A stretch of 64,000 nt of DNA from positions 1,451,501-1,515,500 of the forward strand of contig CM037461.1 in the NCBI GenBank assembly GCA_021014325.1. Direction: 5' to 3'. The notes below the pieces were generated by a model, which was given only the letters and a program-made list of their open reading frames with translations, searched no databases and had not been told where the DNA came from. Shown piece by piece: positions 44,021 to 55,637 of the stretch. The number at the start of each line of letters is the position of its first letter. Position 1 is the first letter of the stretch. This DNA comes from Plazaster borealis (lineage: Eukaryota; Echinodermata; Asteroidea; Forcipulatida; Labidiasteridae). Position numbers and translations under genes: made by a program.

Positions 44021-47000
44021 TCATTTCGTGCTCAGATTATTAATCTCGTCCTGGTTAAGGACACGATCAAAAACCATGAGATTGCTGTACGCAGCAGAAC
44101 CACTGTATTTACTAGATGGATACATCTTATTACATGTGTTGGTCCCACCCAAGTACAGCTCAGTACAACCATCCACTAAAACACCTCCACTCGTTACTGT
44201 TTGTACATTCTGAGGCTTAAATACTCCGTCAACATGAAGTTTCACTGCTGCCCCCTGATTCGTTTCAATCGTTACAGCCAAGTGGAACCACTTATCTAAA
44301 GGTATTTGTGTTTTGTGATATTTGTTAGCAACAGTAGATCTGGCTGTATGGACATAAAATGCAAACTGTTCTTCCTTGCTTTTGTACAACAGGGCAACAC
44401 CCCTGGCCTGACCTGTTTGTCCCCCAGAGCTGATGTAGTATCTTTCTCCAGTGAAGCCTGATGACGTATCTATCTTGAGCCATAAAGACCACGTCATAGA
44501 TTCACAGAGACCCGGGTCAGAAATACAGGTGTCTTTGAAGTCACCAAGGTCCAGGTATGAGCCTACCTTAGCATACACAGCGCATGCGTGATCAGCTACG
44601 TCAGGACCAGGAACCATCTCCACAAGGTTTGTGTCTCCTCTTATATCATACTCGGTGCTGCTGACCGTAGCAGCGTCGCATTGTCCAGAGATGCCGTCTC
44701 GGCGAAGCGATCGGTTGAGAATTATGTGCTTTCTAACGGGATCTGTAGGTTGGTTGCAATAAGACAATTTGATTAAATCCGCGTTTACTCCAGTAACAAA
44801 AAATTTGTATAATATTACCTAAATCTTCAGATCAGTATTCGGATCCTTGGTTTGTACAAAATTGACTGAGTAAATGAATGTAGAAAGAAATAGATATAAC
44901 TTTCTGTTGAAACAAAACCAAGGTGTTCGGTGTAGACCTGTCCGAGGTAGCAGGCCTGTTGTTTTAATATATATAACGGAAACGATACAAATTAGTTCGT
45001 GAACCCTTTTTATTGTTTTTTATTTTTTTGAGGGAACGAAGTAAGAAATGAAATATCATTGCAAGGGAACGAAACATTATAGCTGGTACGGATTTTTTAT
45101 TTTTTTCCGAATTATCTTCAAAATACATCGAGTTGTAATTCACCGACTCTCCTATGGGCGACACAAATAATACCAGGACCCAGCAGAATGATTGACAGGT
45201 CTTTTGTTGCCAAGAATGAATATCGCCCTATAAAATAGTCATACAGTTTTGTTTGTGTACGCCGAAAATGTATCACTTTCGTTTTCGCTAACTTGAACCT
45301 AATGAAACTATACTATAATTATTACGAAAGCGATTTGAAACCGAAAACTTTTTTCAGGGGAACGAAATGATATTTCGAGGAAACACAATCAACTCTTTTG
45401 GGGGAACCAAATTTTAATCTGAGGAAATGAAATACCATAAGGGAATACGAAATATTATTTTGAAATAGCGAAATATAATTTCGAAAGAACAAAATACCTT
45501 CGGTTTTTTTTCCTCGATTTGTTCAACTTATTACATTGTTTCTTCTTTAACTGTCAATTTTGGAACTCCGTAGGGTTTTTCTTTATGTGATAAAGTACTC
45601 TAGTCCGTGAAGCTACAAATTTGTTCTTGTAACAGGCTCAAAAACATCAAGTCGGGAAAAAAGCATTATGATGTCGATGTAATGCTTAATTTCCATTTTT
45701 CCACAGTGGAAACCGCGCGCAGCCAGCACTGTACAAAAGTAAACATTTAAAACTTTGCCTCTTTGCAGAATGATGTCAAAACAACTGAATTAAGAATAAG
45801 AAGAAAAAAAATACCAATAATCTAAGCACTGCTTTCCTGGGCTATGACTTACCCAATAAATAATTATGCGACAACTATAAATACAAAGGAATATGCAACT
45901 GGTGGTTTCAGTATTATTGAGTTCCCATAAACAATGACCCTTGGAGTCTCTGGGGTGCATTAAGAGGGTTTGACTTAACACTTCGAGGGAATTAAATAAG
46001 TTTCAATTGGGGGAACAAAATAATATTTCGAGGGAACGAACAAATTTCGATGGAACAAAAACAATTTTCGATGAACGATTTTTATATTGTTTGCCTTTAA
46101 TTTTCGTGGTTCCTGTCCCTAAAGAGGCTCCGTATCTTCTTCTTTTTCCAAATGCTTTTATAACTATATCGAGTTGTATCACAACGAGGGGAACAAACAC
46201 TGCCAACGCCCAGCAGAATGATTTACAGCTCTTTTTGTTGCCAGGAATGCGTCTCATCTTTAATCCTAATTATTGGTTTTTGTACGCAAACATTCGTTAC
46301 CAACGCTCTTTTCTCACTCTACTTGAAACTATTGAAACCTTAAATTAATTATTTGGAAAATGACCTGAAAAAAAAGACATCAACAAAAACGTGTTTTTGT
46401 TTTTGAATTATGTTTACCTTTCAATTCGTTTTTCACCTGTCCCCTGAGGGGCACCCTAGATACCCACTTTAAACGGCGGAAAATGCAAATTCCCACAACG
46501 AGCTCGGTTTAAAACAAAGTAGATATTTACTTGTAATCTTTCTCGTGCAGTTGAGCCATGTTCGAATCTCTTCTTGGTCATCACTGTAGATGAATTTATC
46601 CATGTATGTAACCACGAAGGGTCTGTAAGGTGTACGGGTATTCAGACCACCAACACGTAGCGTAGTGCACTGACATGGATCAGGTACAGGAATTACCCAA
46701 CGGTACCGAAAACCAGACTCAGGATCCCGTTCTTGTCCAATGGTGCAGATAAGCCCTTCATGGAAAAGAGAATTCAACAAACATAATACATTATTGCGTC
46801 AGACTACATTTTTACACTTGAGTGGTGAACAGTAAATGTTCAACGGCAACAACATTTAGCTTTTTTTATAGCTTAGCTGTATGTAACTGTAGAAGCAAAC
46901 ACACAAAAGGGCAAAGACACACTTACAAACATAAAAACAAACAACAACTGTAGCAGTATCAACGGCAACACCACTAAAACCCAAATCAGCTGCCCACACC

Positions 47001-49417
47001 GGCAAAAAAAAACCCAAAAAACAACAACAACAACCTTACGGATCGGGTTTGTTGGATCCTGATATTGTTGTTCCATAAGGTCGAGTTAAAAAAAACTTGT
47101 TCAGCGTCCGGATTCCTGAAAAGGGGAAGCGGGTGGGGCTTTATATTTGTATTTGTTTATTATCCATATGGCCGCCGTTATTTTATTTTATTTCGAGCTA
47201 CAATTGGTTTTTAAACTGTTCAATGAAAGTTCAATGTTATACAAGACATGGAACATGTTTACAGTGGTTTTTTGTAATAAAGTAGCTTGTTCAGTAAAAC
47301 CCCTGTTGTATGCTCACTTTCACAATAATAAATTTAAATTTGAAACTAAATGGTCTATTTTCAACCGTGTAACCGGCCGAGGCTAAGTTTTGACTTGCAA
47401 GTATTTAATTTTCTGATGTATCGGTTGAAATTGTTATGGTTTTTAAATCTCATTTTAAAATGGTAAAAAAGGAAGTGAGCGGAGACTCTAAACATGCATG
47501 TTGTTGTACTTTGCCTTATTCGCTTTTCTAAATAATGTATATGTGAGGTCCAAGTTGAACAAAGAAAAACTCTGCGTGGTCCATTGACCCATTCTTGGAA
47601 TAACCCCACAAGGGCCTATGGGTAAGAGCATCCAGCTCACACATTCTCAAAATGCACGTACAGAGGAATGGAAATTACCAATTCAATTCTGTGATGTACT
47701 CATTTTCCAAAAGATAGAGCCCTCAAGTGAGTGGGGAAAAATTATAAGTATCTTACCTCACGTTAAAAAGGTGTAATTGCCATTTTAATTGATACCCGTC
47801 CAGTGCAAAATTGTTCAACATCCAAAACATCTGATTTCATCATTCTGAGAAAAAACATTTTTGTACGGGGATGTTTTGGTTCATAACCGGCTTTTTCAAA
47901 GCGAAATTTGAAACATGACGTCTTTAGGTTTCAACCAGTTATGGATCTTTTCATTCCGAGGGGTAATTTTTCGTTAGTCAAAATGTCAAATTCAAGGACG
48001 TTTTGATTACATGTTATCGAAAGTCAGGAATGAACCAAAACATCCCCGTAAAAAAAATGAACAGACCCTACCAATGTTGTACACACCCTTTAAGTTTGTT
48101 GAAGCTTTAAGCTTTAAATATGTATAAACATGTTGCTACGTTGTTTATCACACTGGATCTTTCAAAATGTTGGCTGACAAACTGCATCCAGAATTTCATC
48201 CAGAAATAAAATCCAAAGTTGAATTATATTAATTTTTTTCGCAGACTTAATAGTTGTGACCCATGTTATATAAACTTATAACCACCCTTAAAAAAGTATT
48301 TTACACAAATTAAAACAAACGATGTTTGGTTATCGACCTTAGAGTCGGTGACGCCCAAACACGGATGACTTGAGATTTACATACAACCGGAAAGGTGTTT
48401 TCACATGTTTTGTTGATAGGGTCTGCGTCTGGGTGTTATGTTCATATATTTCTGCAAGATTGACATGGGCAGTTGGCGAACATAAAAATGACCAGAAGAA
48501 CCAACATGTGGATTATTTAGGAGAGACCAGGAATATATGTTTTCAGATCCTCTCTGTATAGCCTTCTTGGCACAAATCAGTTGCTTGTAGGTGATTCTAA
48601 AATAATCGGTAGGTCTCATCATGGATTCTTATTCCTCCATGGACTCATGTATAGTGAAGTACATTATTATAGTTGTAAAAAGTGAACCCGTTTAACAGAA
48701 GTTGTTTCTAGACACATTTAGAGCACGTGTGTAACATTGGTAATTTTCAAAGACCATTATCCACACTTTATGAGACCCAACATATAAATGAAATACCAAA
48801 CTTGTGAAAGTTTACCCAATCGGTCATTGGAGTCACGAGCAAAAACTTGGGGAAAAAAAACCCTAAATGTTCTCACTGTTTTCAAACATTGAGCCTTGGA
48901 CTTGCAATATCAAAAATTAATATTTTTTCATTTCTCAAAAATATTAGTGCCAAGGAGGCAAGGAGGCATGAAAACATGTTATTGCTAAACAGAGAGGATC
49001 TTGCCAAAAAATTCGTCGTGGTCTCTCTTAAAAAAACAACCACATTTTGACTCACTAGTCACCGGTTCTTCTGGTAATGGTTATGTTCGCCAGCAACTAC
49101 CCCTGTCAATCTGGCAAAATTAAGAACATAATACCCAGACGCAGACCCTACCCATAAAACATGTAAAAAACAACTTTACGGTTTCATGTCAACAGTGTTG
49201 GAATGCTACTGAATTGGACAGCGCCGTCATTTACTGTCCAAATTGTTTTTGTTGAAAATGGCAGAAAAAAAAATTGTATAAAAACATCAATATATGAATA
49301 AACACATAATATAAGCATCTGCTGAAAACGTACCTCTTTGCAGGGTTAAAGAAAACAAATTTTTCATTTACCTTCTGTACACCACACCAGGAATCCGATC
49401 AACAGCAATCTATTCAT
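44021..49417 (-). CDS. L4: secreted LamG-like protein
   Basis: Exon 1 is 49417..49372 (46 nt; MNRLLLIGFLVWCTE, donor gtaaat). Exon 2 is 46755..46531 (225 nt). Exon 3 is 44742..44021 (722 nt, acceptor cctacag, stop TGA). All junctions are phase 1, with a product of 330 residues. Exon 2 is 12 nt longer than in the other members: the usual donor GT (46541-46542) reads GA here, and the next usable GT (46529-46530) keeps the phase and adds four residues after the NCT sequon. The LamG exon has all six cysteines, SMTWSLWLKIDTSSGFTGER and DGCTELYLGGTNTC. The stop lacks the SINE seen in L2/L3. Introns are 2.6 kb and 1.8 kb. Secretion is inferred from the signal peptide. Confidence 0.78.
45000..46090. 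repeat. Degenerate 'ggaacgaaataatatttcga' array in L4 intron 2
   Basis: Scattered units of 'gaggaaacgaaataatatttcgagg' type at 45030-45140, 45355-45500 and 45985-46080, with 0.5-kb non-repeat stretches between. The same word type fills L6 intron 2 (62190-62870). The right stretch includes open frames made of the repeat. Confidence 0.6.
46880..47040. repeat. CAA/CAG-rich tract in L4 intron 1
   Basis: Runs of aacaacaac and 'actgtagcagtatcaacggc' in the intron 5' of exon 2; comparable tracts exist in L3 and L5 intron 1. Confidence 0.5.
47100..47860. other. L4 intron 1, non-coding
   Basis: Unique AT-rich sequence; frames of 60-80 codons on both strands lack recognisable features. Confidence 0.4.
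47862..48060. repeat. Short foldback element
   Basis: 'tgtacggggatgttttggtt' at 47870-47890 is mirrored by 'aaccaaaacatccccgta' at about 48033-48050. About 140 bp lies between. Confidence 0.6.
48386..49175. mobile_element. TIR element with about 110-bp arms
   Basis: Left arm 48386-48500 ('tttcacatgttttgttgata', 'gggtctgcgtctgggtgtta', 'ggcgaacataa..atgaccagaagaacc') is mirrored by 49060-49175. About 560 bp lies between, with no transposase reading. It sits in L4 intron 1, just downstream of exon 1. Confidence 0.7.
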
Positions 49418-49844
49418 CTTCGATAATTTCAAATTTACGTTCCTGTGAGTATGATTTTCAGACTGTATTGAAACAATATACAATAATCATGAGTTGCAAA
49501 CAGCACTTTGAAGATGTCAGCTGCAGCGTTGGCTATTTCAGTTCACCCGTCATTGCATTTTTTACCGATGGGCAAATTGTCTACCAAAGGCATAGTGGTT
49601 GCAGTTGACCCTCCCTGCCTTTTCATTTTCACCCATGTGGAAAAATTGTAATTATTTGATTCAAAGAGCGTCATAATTTAATAATCGTAGATGCTGCTGA
49701 CACCGCGTGAAGCACCAGTGACTCTTCAGTGTAGAGTAGAAATAATTAAAGCACAGGGATTATTAAAAAAACTCAACAGAAATTCCCGTCAAGAACATAT
49801 ATCAATCTTTATCATCCGCTGTGATTTAAATATTTAAATAGCAA
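49418..49844 (-). promoter_or_regulatory. L4 upstream region (possible promoter), duplicated
   Basis: Matches 50872-51240 in order: 'tcagctgcagcgttggctat', 'ttcagttcacc', 'gatgggcaaattgtctacca' and 'aaagcacagggatta'. Similarity covers exon 1 as well, so gene start and flank were copied together. Confidence 0.5.
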
Positions 49845-50400
49845 AACTATGCCAGCCTGCAATATGGTATCATATGGTGAATGCATCAGCACAGGTCGTC
49901 AACCCTCCTACTGTCTGACCATTCAATATCATCCACCGTGGTTTTGAAACAGAGATAGATAACTATGCCAGCCTGCATTATGGTATCATGTGCTGAATGC
50001 ATCAACACAGTTCACAGTCAACCCTCCTGCTGTCTGACCATTTAAAATCATTAATGATGTTTTGAAACAGAGATAGATAAACAATGCCAGCATCCAATAT
50101 GTATCATGTGGTGAATGCATAAATACAGTTCACAGTCAACCCTCCCACTATCTCACCATTCAAAATCATCCACTGTGGTTTTAAAACAGAGATATATAAA
50201 CTTTGCCAGCCTGAACAATTTGTATCAACAGGTGAATTCACTCAAAAGGTCACAGTTAACCCTCCTACTGCCTAACCGTTTACTTCCATAAGCTGTTGTT
50301 TTAAACGATGTTAAACTATGCCTGGTTACACTAAGTTATCATGTTGTGAAGCATCTACACCGCACACAGTCAACCCTCATACTGTCTTACCATACCTTCC
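49845..50400 (+). repeat. 115-bp tandem repeat, about five copies
   Basis: Units start 'tatgccagcctgcaatatgg' and run through 'tatcatgtggtgaatgcat', 'cacagtcaaccctcctactg' and 'ccatt.aaaatcatccactg' to 'ttttgaaacagagatagata', near 49849, 49966, 50083, 50201 and 50318. Stray units lie at 51250-51310, 52690-52870, 60270-60340 and 40960-41070. Confidence 0.85.
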
Positions 50401-50820
50401 CATCCAACATGATTGTGAACTTAATCTCAAAAGTTGAGAACAACACATAAGGGATTCGTTGAACGATTTAAGAAACTATTTTCGATTGTTTTCAAACATT
50501 GAGTTTTTAACTTGCAAGATCAAAACTAGCTGTTTTACTTATTTCTCAAAAACGATTACATTCCAAGCAAACATATTGCAAAGAGAGTTTCCCACCACAA
50601 ACATCTTTATGTTCAAATATTATGTGAACATTTACATGTTCACTTTTACCAATTTTATCCACCTCCTATGAGAGAAGGGATTTATGGTTTTATAATACCT
50701 TTGGAATTGCCTTTGGAATTGCCGTTGTGTATTTTTATGACATGCTGTAATTTATTTCTCTTTTGGAAGTGTTAACTGTGTTTTGGTGTGTTATCCCTTA
50801 ACTGCGGAAACGCCACTGAC
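50401..50820. other. Spacer between the tandem repeat and the dead exon
   Basis: 50440-50590 repeats parts of 48870-48950 ('tgttttcaaacattgag', 'acttgcaa.atcaaaa', 'atttctcaaaaa') and of 51340-51400 ('gttgagaacaac...gggattcgttg'). No gene was supported. Confidence 0.45.
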
Positions 50821-50825
50821 TATAC

Positions 50826-50871
50826 CTTCAGTAGACCACACTAGGAATCCGATCAACAGCAAAATATTAAT
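50826..50871 (-). pseudogene. Dead LamG-family exon 1 (start codon lost)
   Basis: Reads INILLLIGFLVWSTE in the signal-peptide frame with a good gtata donor, but the start triplet (50869-50871) is ATT instead of ATG. It lies in a perfect 12-bp inverted repeat (50865-50876 / 50878-50889) absent from L4. No matching exons 2-3 of its own exist before L4 exon 1, so it is a partial duplicate of the L4 5' end. Confidence 0.75.
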
Positions 50872-51239
50872 CTTTGCCAAAGATTAATAATTTCAAATTT
50901 ACATCCCAGTTAGTAAGATTGTGAGACTGTCTTAAACAAAATGCACAATAATCCTGAGTTGCAAAAAGCAATTTAAAGATATCAGCTGCAGCGTTGGCTA
51001 TTTCAGTTCACCAGTGATTGGCTTTTTTACAGATGGGCAAATTGTCTACCAATGGCATGGTGGTTGCAGTTGAACCTCACTGCCTTTTCATTTTCACCCA
51101 TGTGGAAAATAGTAATTATTTTATTCAAAGAGCGTTAGAATTTAACCCTTTCCTTAATAAGCGTAGATGCTGCTGACGTCGCATAGGCACCAGTAACTCC
51201 ACAGTGTAGCGTAGAACAATTTAAAGCACAGGGATTAAT

Positions 51240-51949
51240 AATAAAAATTTCTCAATTTGAAGCAACTACACCCCACACAGTCAACCCTCATACTATCTTA
51301 CTATAACTTCCCATCCAACTTGATTTTGAATTTAATCTCTTAAGTTGAGAACAACGAAAACGGGATTCGTTGGACGATTTCTTAAACTTTTTTGCAAAAA
51401 TTGTTGCAATGTACATTTAAGTTTTGAACAGACCCTGTTTCTCAATGAACTAGTATTGAATATGTGCCAGAGCCTAATCAACGAAAGCTTGAATGGGTCT
51501 TTTGTTGTGCATTTCCTTTTTGTGTATGGCGGAAACCAGGACAAGCCTATTATGCGGTAGTATTGTGCTGTGGACGGGGGAGGGGAACAAAAATGAAGCA
51601 TACATACATTTCATGCAAAAAAAAAAAAAAGGACTAAACAATTTTCTTAGTTGTTTACTTCAACCAATACAATGTTGTTGTTGTTTTTTCTGACCTGTGT
51701 CATCAGTTGTCTATAATTAAGAAAAACGTGCCACACTTTTTGATTGATTGAACTTTTGATTTGAATCATTTTTGAGTTTCATGACTTTACACTTTTAAAC
51801 CTTAACCTCAAAGTTCGTCATTTAACGAAACATTAAGCGCTTTGTTAGTATCACGATTTACAGGCGTTTAAAATACGTACTGATTGGCACAGTAATTAAG
51901 AGTTTTTAAATACTTGAGGTCTATGCAAATTATAATTGTTAATATTATT
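51240..51949. other. Intergenic, non-coding
   Basis: Contains a stray 115-bp unit, an A run (51618-51632) and open frames on both strands at 51332-51693 that mirror each other and have no recognisable domain. Confidence 0.4.
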
Positions 51950-52260
51950 TTGAGACGGCATGATATGAGTAGAAACTGTCAGGATTTAGGATTTCATTAA
52001 TAATTTTGATTTTATACAACACAATAACACTCATGGCGAAGACAACACATCGATTATAATGTAGCCTTTAACATTCAAAGCTCTAAACGGTATTTGTAAT
52101 ACTTTGATTAAAACAAAGAATGTTTCAGAATAGTTGGCACTACCGTACGTATATTTAGATATGGTGAAATAAGTAAATGGTAATATTTACATTCAAACTT
52201 CACTACTTAGGTATTTTACAATTAATCTTAACCTTCCCACAATGTGGTTTTAAAAGATGT
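51950..52260 (+). repeat. Repeat shared with 60030-60330
   Basis: Ordered matches include 'caggatttcatt', 'aatacttggattaa.acaaag', 'cagaatagtt', 'acgtatat..agatatggt', 'cactactta.taggtatttt' and 'ttaaaagatgtgtctgc'. Both copies lie upstream of family members (L4 and L5), so they may be part of an old gene-plus-flank duplication. Confidence 0.65.
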
Positions 52261-54290
52261 GTCTGCTATACCATGTCCAATAAGGGGGCATAGGGTACCC
52301 CACCCCCGCCACCACCATGTTCCAATACTTTAAAGGGTCACGTTGCCTTCAGATCGGGTGTTTTTAGCTATCGTTTGTTATGAAATTGATATGATTGGAA
52401 AGATGTTTTAAAAGTAAAATATAATGAGCCATACAAATAAACCTCAAAATGTTGTGCCTTTTACCTCGTGAACTAACACGCTCCGCCGTTTTGTAGAACC
52501 AAATTGATGACTCAGCAAAATAGCAAACCGTGTAAGTTCACTAAGTGAACGGAAAACCACACAATTTCGAGAGAATATTTTCCTCTTGTATACAGAATCC
52601 CCCCCCCCCCGTCTAAAACCCTTTTAAGAACTCCGGATGAAGACACTATAGCAGGGGTACCAGCATGCCCAATATCGATTACCAAATGCTGCCGACAGTC
52701 AACCCTGACCACTGTCATCCATTTTGGTTTTGAAGGGTAGATAGCCCATGCAAGTCTGTATGTGTATCATTAGGTGAATGCATGGACATAGTAAACGTGA
52801 ACCCCTCTAATGTCTGACAAATCAATGTCATCCACTGTGGTTTTCATTGATAAATTAAATATTCCAGCAGACAATGCTACCATGTGGTGAATGCACAACG
52901 CGTGGGCAGTTTTGCAACCAACCAGTTGAATGGTTTCTCAGGATGAGTCAAATAGAAATAAATGTTTACTAACGGGTGTTCGAATCCAAGCCTGAGCCCA
53001 ATTTCATAGAGGTATTTAAGCAAAAGGGACTGACCTATTTTGGGGTCAGTATGACCCGGAATCTGTGTCAAAATTGCCAAGAAATTGGGTAAATTCTAAC
53101 CCTGGAGTTTTTAAAGTGTACCCGGGCTACACTTAGATACTCTCTTTCCTTTCTACACTTGTTGCCTGTCACCAAATCGTCTAAAAAATATATCGCGAAC
53201 CGCATACATTTTTGACAAGAGACAAACAAAATAACGATTAAACGCGTCTTTTTGAGGGTGCATGTGTTTTATTTATTTTCTCGAGATAAAATGGTGCAGG
53301 TTGTGCACTTACAGTTCAAGTACTTATTTATAAATATAATAACAACATTGAATATACTTTGCAAACTGTTGAATCTAGTTGAATATAAAGTCGTTTAGCT
53401 TAAAGTTGCATCACCCATTGCCCAGGTCTAAACTCACACCATAGTGACCCAGACAGGGTGTAAATATTGTGGTCCCCCCCCCCCCACTTTAATGTACAAA
53501 GTAAAAACTCCCGGTCAAAATTGACCCAGCTTCCGGGTCACATGTGGCCTGACAAATTTCTGGGTGAGGCTGACCCAGAAACTTGTAAAAGAAAATGGGA
53601 TTTTTACTCGGATTCTGCGTCAGTTCATGACCCATTTCATACTAACCCAGAAGTAGGGCGGGACCTATACGGGGCCCGGATCCGGTTCAACTCTGACACA
53701 GGAGTTCCCAAAGTGTACCCAGGCTACATTTAGATACTCTCTTTCCTTTCTATACTCTTGGTGCTTGTCACCAAAACGTTTGAAAATAAACTGCGAATGG
53801 CATAATTTTTATAAGAGACCCACGAAATAACGATTTAAAGGGTGTGTATACGTTTGGTAATGACTCTCAAAATTAATGGCAATACAAACTTACTTGCTTT
53901 GAACTGTAAAATCTTAATTAACAATTTATTTACAGCTTCATCGATACCACAGCATTATGATATCCAACAGGTGGTGCATATTCAGTAAGAATCCATTATC
54001 TTATTTGAAAGAAAATATTATTCTTATAAAGAGCTTGTAAGGTAATATCTGATAATTATGAAATACTTAATGTAAATAGATACAAATTATGTATAGGCCA
54101 CAACAAATATAAATTGTTGATCGGCCTTTTCCTGTGGGAAATGGGGGTGGGAGGGCGGTTTTTTTGTTTGTTTGTTTTTTTTTTGACGTGGCAAAATATG
54201 AAATAAAGAAACAAAAAATCATCACAATCACTATAAAACAGAGGGTTTGTGTGATTTTGATGTTTTTAATTGTTTTGTTAAACCCATTTA
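52261..54290. other. Intergenic, repeat remnants
   Basis: Holds C runs (52600, 53475), GACCC-rich repeat (52980-53120, 53500-53740), a fragment of the TTAA foldback type at 53834-53920 and stray 115-bp units. The GACCC repeat type also occurs at 9720-9900, 27420-27500 and 39890-40000. No exon was seen. Confidence 0.45.
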
Positions 54291-54298
54291 ACTCCTAG

Positions 54299-54450
54299 AT
54301 GACATTTTCTGTACACATTTTCAATGTAGTCTATGTTATATCATGTAAGAGGTGTGGACTACAATATGTGGGAGAGACTAAGGCCAAACTCAGTCTTCGC
54401 TTTGCGAACCATGTCTCTTCCATAAAGACCAAAAAACCGTACCCCGTCTC
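54299..54450 (+). pseudogene. Penelope-type GIY-YIG endonuclease fragment
   Basis: Reads [19 protein letters not shown] followed by a [13 protein letters not shown] region. This is the GIY-YIG core as found in Penelope-like retroelements (VYVISC..C...YVGET, then a conserved Arg and His). The reading ends at a microsatellite near 54476, and no reverse transcriptase part is present nearby. Confidence 0.65.
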
Positions 54451-54473
54451 AGGCACTCATGCCTTCACTGTTT

Positions 54474-54475
<2 letters not shown>

Positions 54476-54504
<29 letters not shown>
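54476..54504. repeat. (AT)n microsatellite
   Basis: Uninterrupted at/ta run of about 29 bases at the broken end of the Penelope fragment. Confidence 0.9.
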
Positions 54505-54508
<4 letters not shown>

Positions 54509-54529
54509 TTATTATTTTTTTAATTATTT

Positions 54530-54750
54530 TATTACACGTCCAACAGCACAATTAGTGCCAATGACAGGATGGGTAGCAAACAAGAAATGTTCAGTTTTAG
54601 ATGTGGGAAGAAAACCCATGCACGCCATCAGGTAGGGACTAAAAACCCAATCCACATGTAAGGCTCCGGTCTGAGGTGGGATTTGAACCGGGATCCACAG
54701 AGGTGAAAGGAATCGAAAGAAACTACTGAGCCAACCTGACCTGAGGCCAC
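54530..54750 (-). repeat. tRNA-derived SINE
   Basis: On the minus strand an A-box-like TTGGCTCAGTAGTT is followed by the B-box CCGGTTCAAATCCCACC and a body ending '...cctgtcattggcac', 'gctgttggacgtgtaataaa'. It is a different family from the SINE at 33865. Confidence 0.7.
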
Positions 54751-55560
54751 ACATAAAAAAATATATATTGTTGATCGTCCCTGCCCATCCCTACGAAACC
54801 CCCAACTTGTTTGTATTTATTTTGTTATTATACAAAACGGTCTTTTCAATGATCTTTTCAGTCAAATTTGGCTCCCAGATTTGTCAGCTGATATTTTTTA
54901 AAAAAATCTATAGGTTGGAAATAGATGTTTGAGGAAATGTTATTCATGTTGGCTAAAACAAGAACAATTCTTCATTCATTCATTCTTCATTATTCTCTGT
55001 TACATGTTCAAATTGATTTCACTTAAAATCGTTAATATTGTTCATAAAGATGGTATGTATTGTTATGATATGCTTAGGCACAATCATCATAGTACAATGA
55101 AAATGCATTAACGCAGCAAACAATTTTTACGCAATCGGTAAGTTTTTGCGCGTTACGTTGACCAGAAAGGGTATGATTCTATGGGCCGTAAGAGCAAAAG
55201 TCTGCGAAAAAAGCGCCGTGGAATAGGGCCTTGATCACGAATAATTTTTTAGCATGACAGTTTTGTTTTGTTTAAAAGAAGATTTGATTTTATTGAACAA
55301 TATTATCTTCGTTCAAGTTGTGTTTTTCTCTTTTTCGATATGCGCAAGACTTTCACAGTCTATAGCCAACCACGCTTTTTCTTCCGTGCTCTTTAAAAGG
55401 TGTATTTTTTCTTGCAATGTTTTACGCCAAACAGTACTAACAGTGATAACGAAGTACCGTAAAGTTTTTTGTCTGACTTAACCCAACCTCCATGTGTAGC
55501 CTTCCTCGAGGGGGGACCCGGAATCAAAGTGATTTTTTTTTTTTTTTTTCTTTTTTGCGT
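54751..55560. other. Intergenic, non-coding
   Basis: AT-rich with a T run at 55530-55550. Frames of 60-75 codons are unsupported. Confidence 0.4.
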
Positions 55561-55567
55561 GGTTTCT

Positions 55568-55573
55568 TTTATT
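55568..55573 (-). promoter_or_regulatory. Candidate poly(A) signal for L5
   Basis: AATAAA on the minus strand, about 65 nt past the L5 stop. Confidence 0.55.
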
Positions 55574-55637
55574 TTGACCCCGAAATAATTGAAGAAAATT
55601 CATTTGGGTATTTGATACTTATTTAACGAAAGTGGTC

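Noticed and set aside
46003..46348. Open frames of 84-113 codons in L4 intron 2
   Set aside because: Overlapping on both strands, partly made of the 'gggaacgaa' repeat, with no domain.
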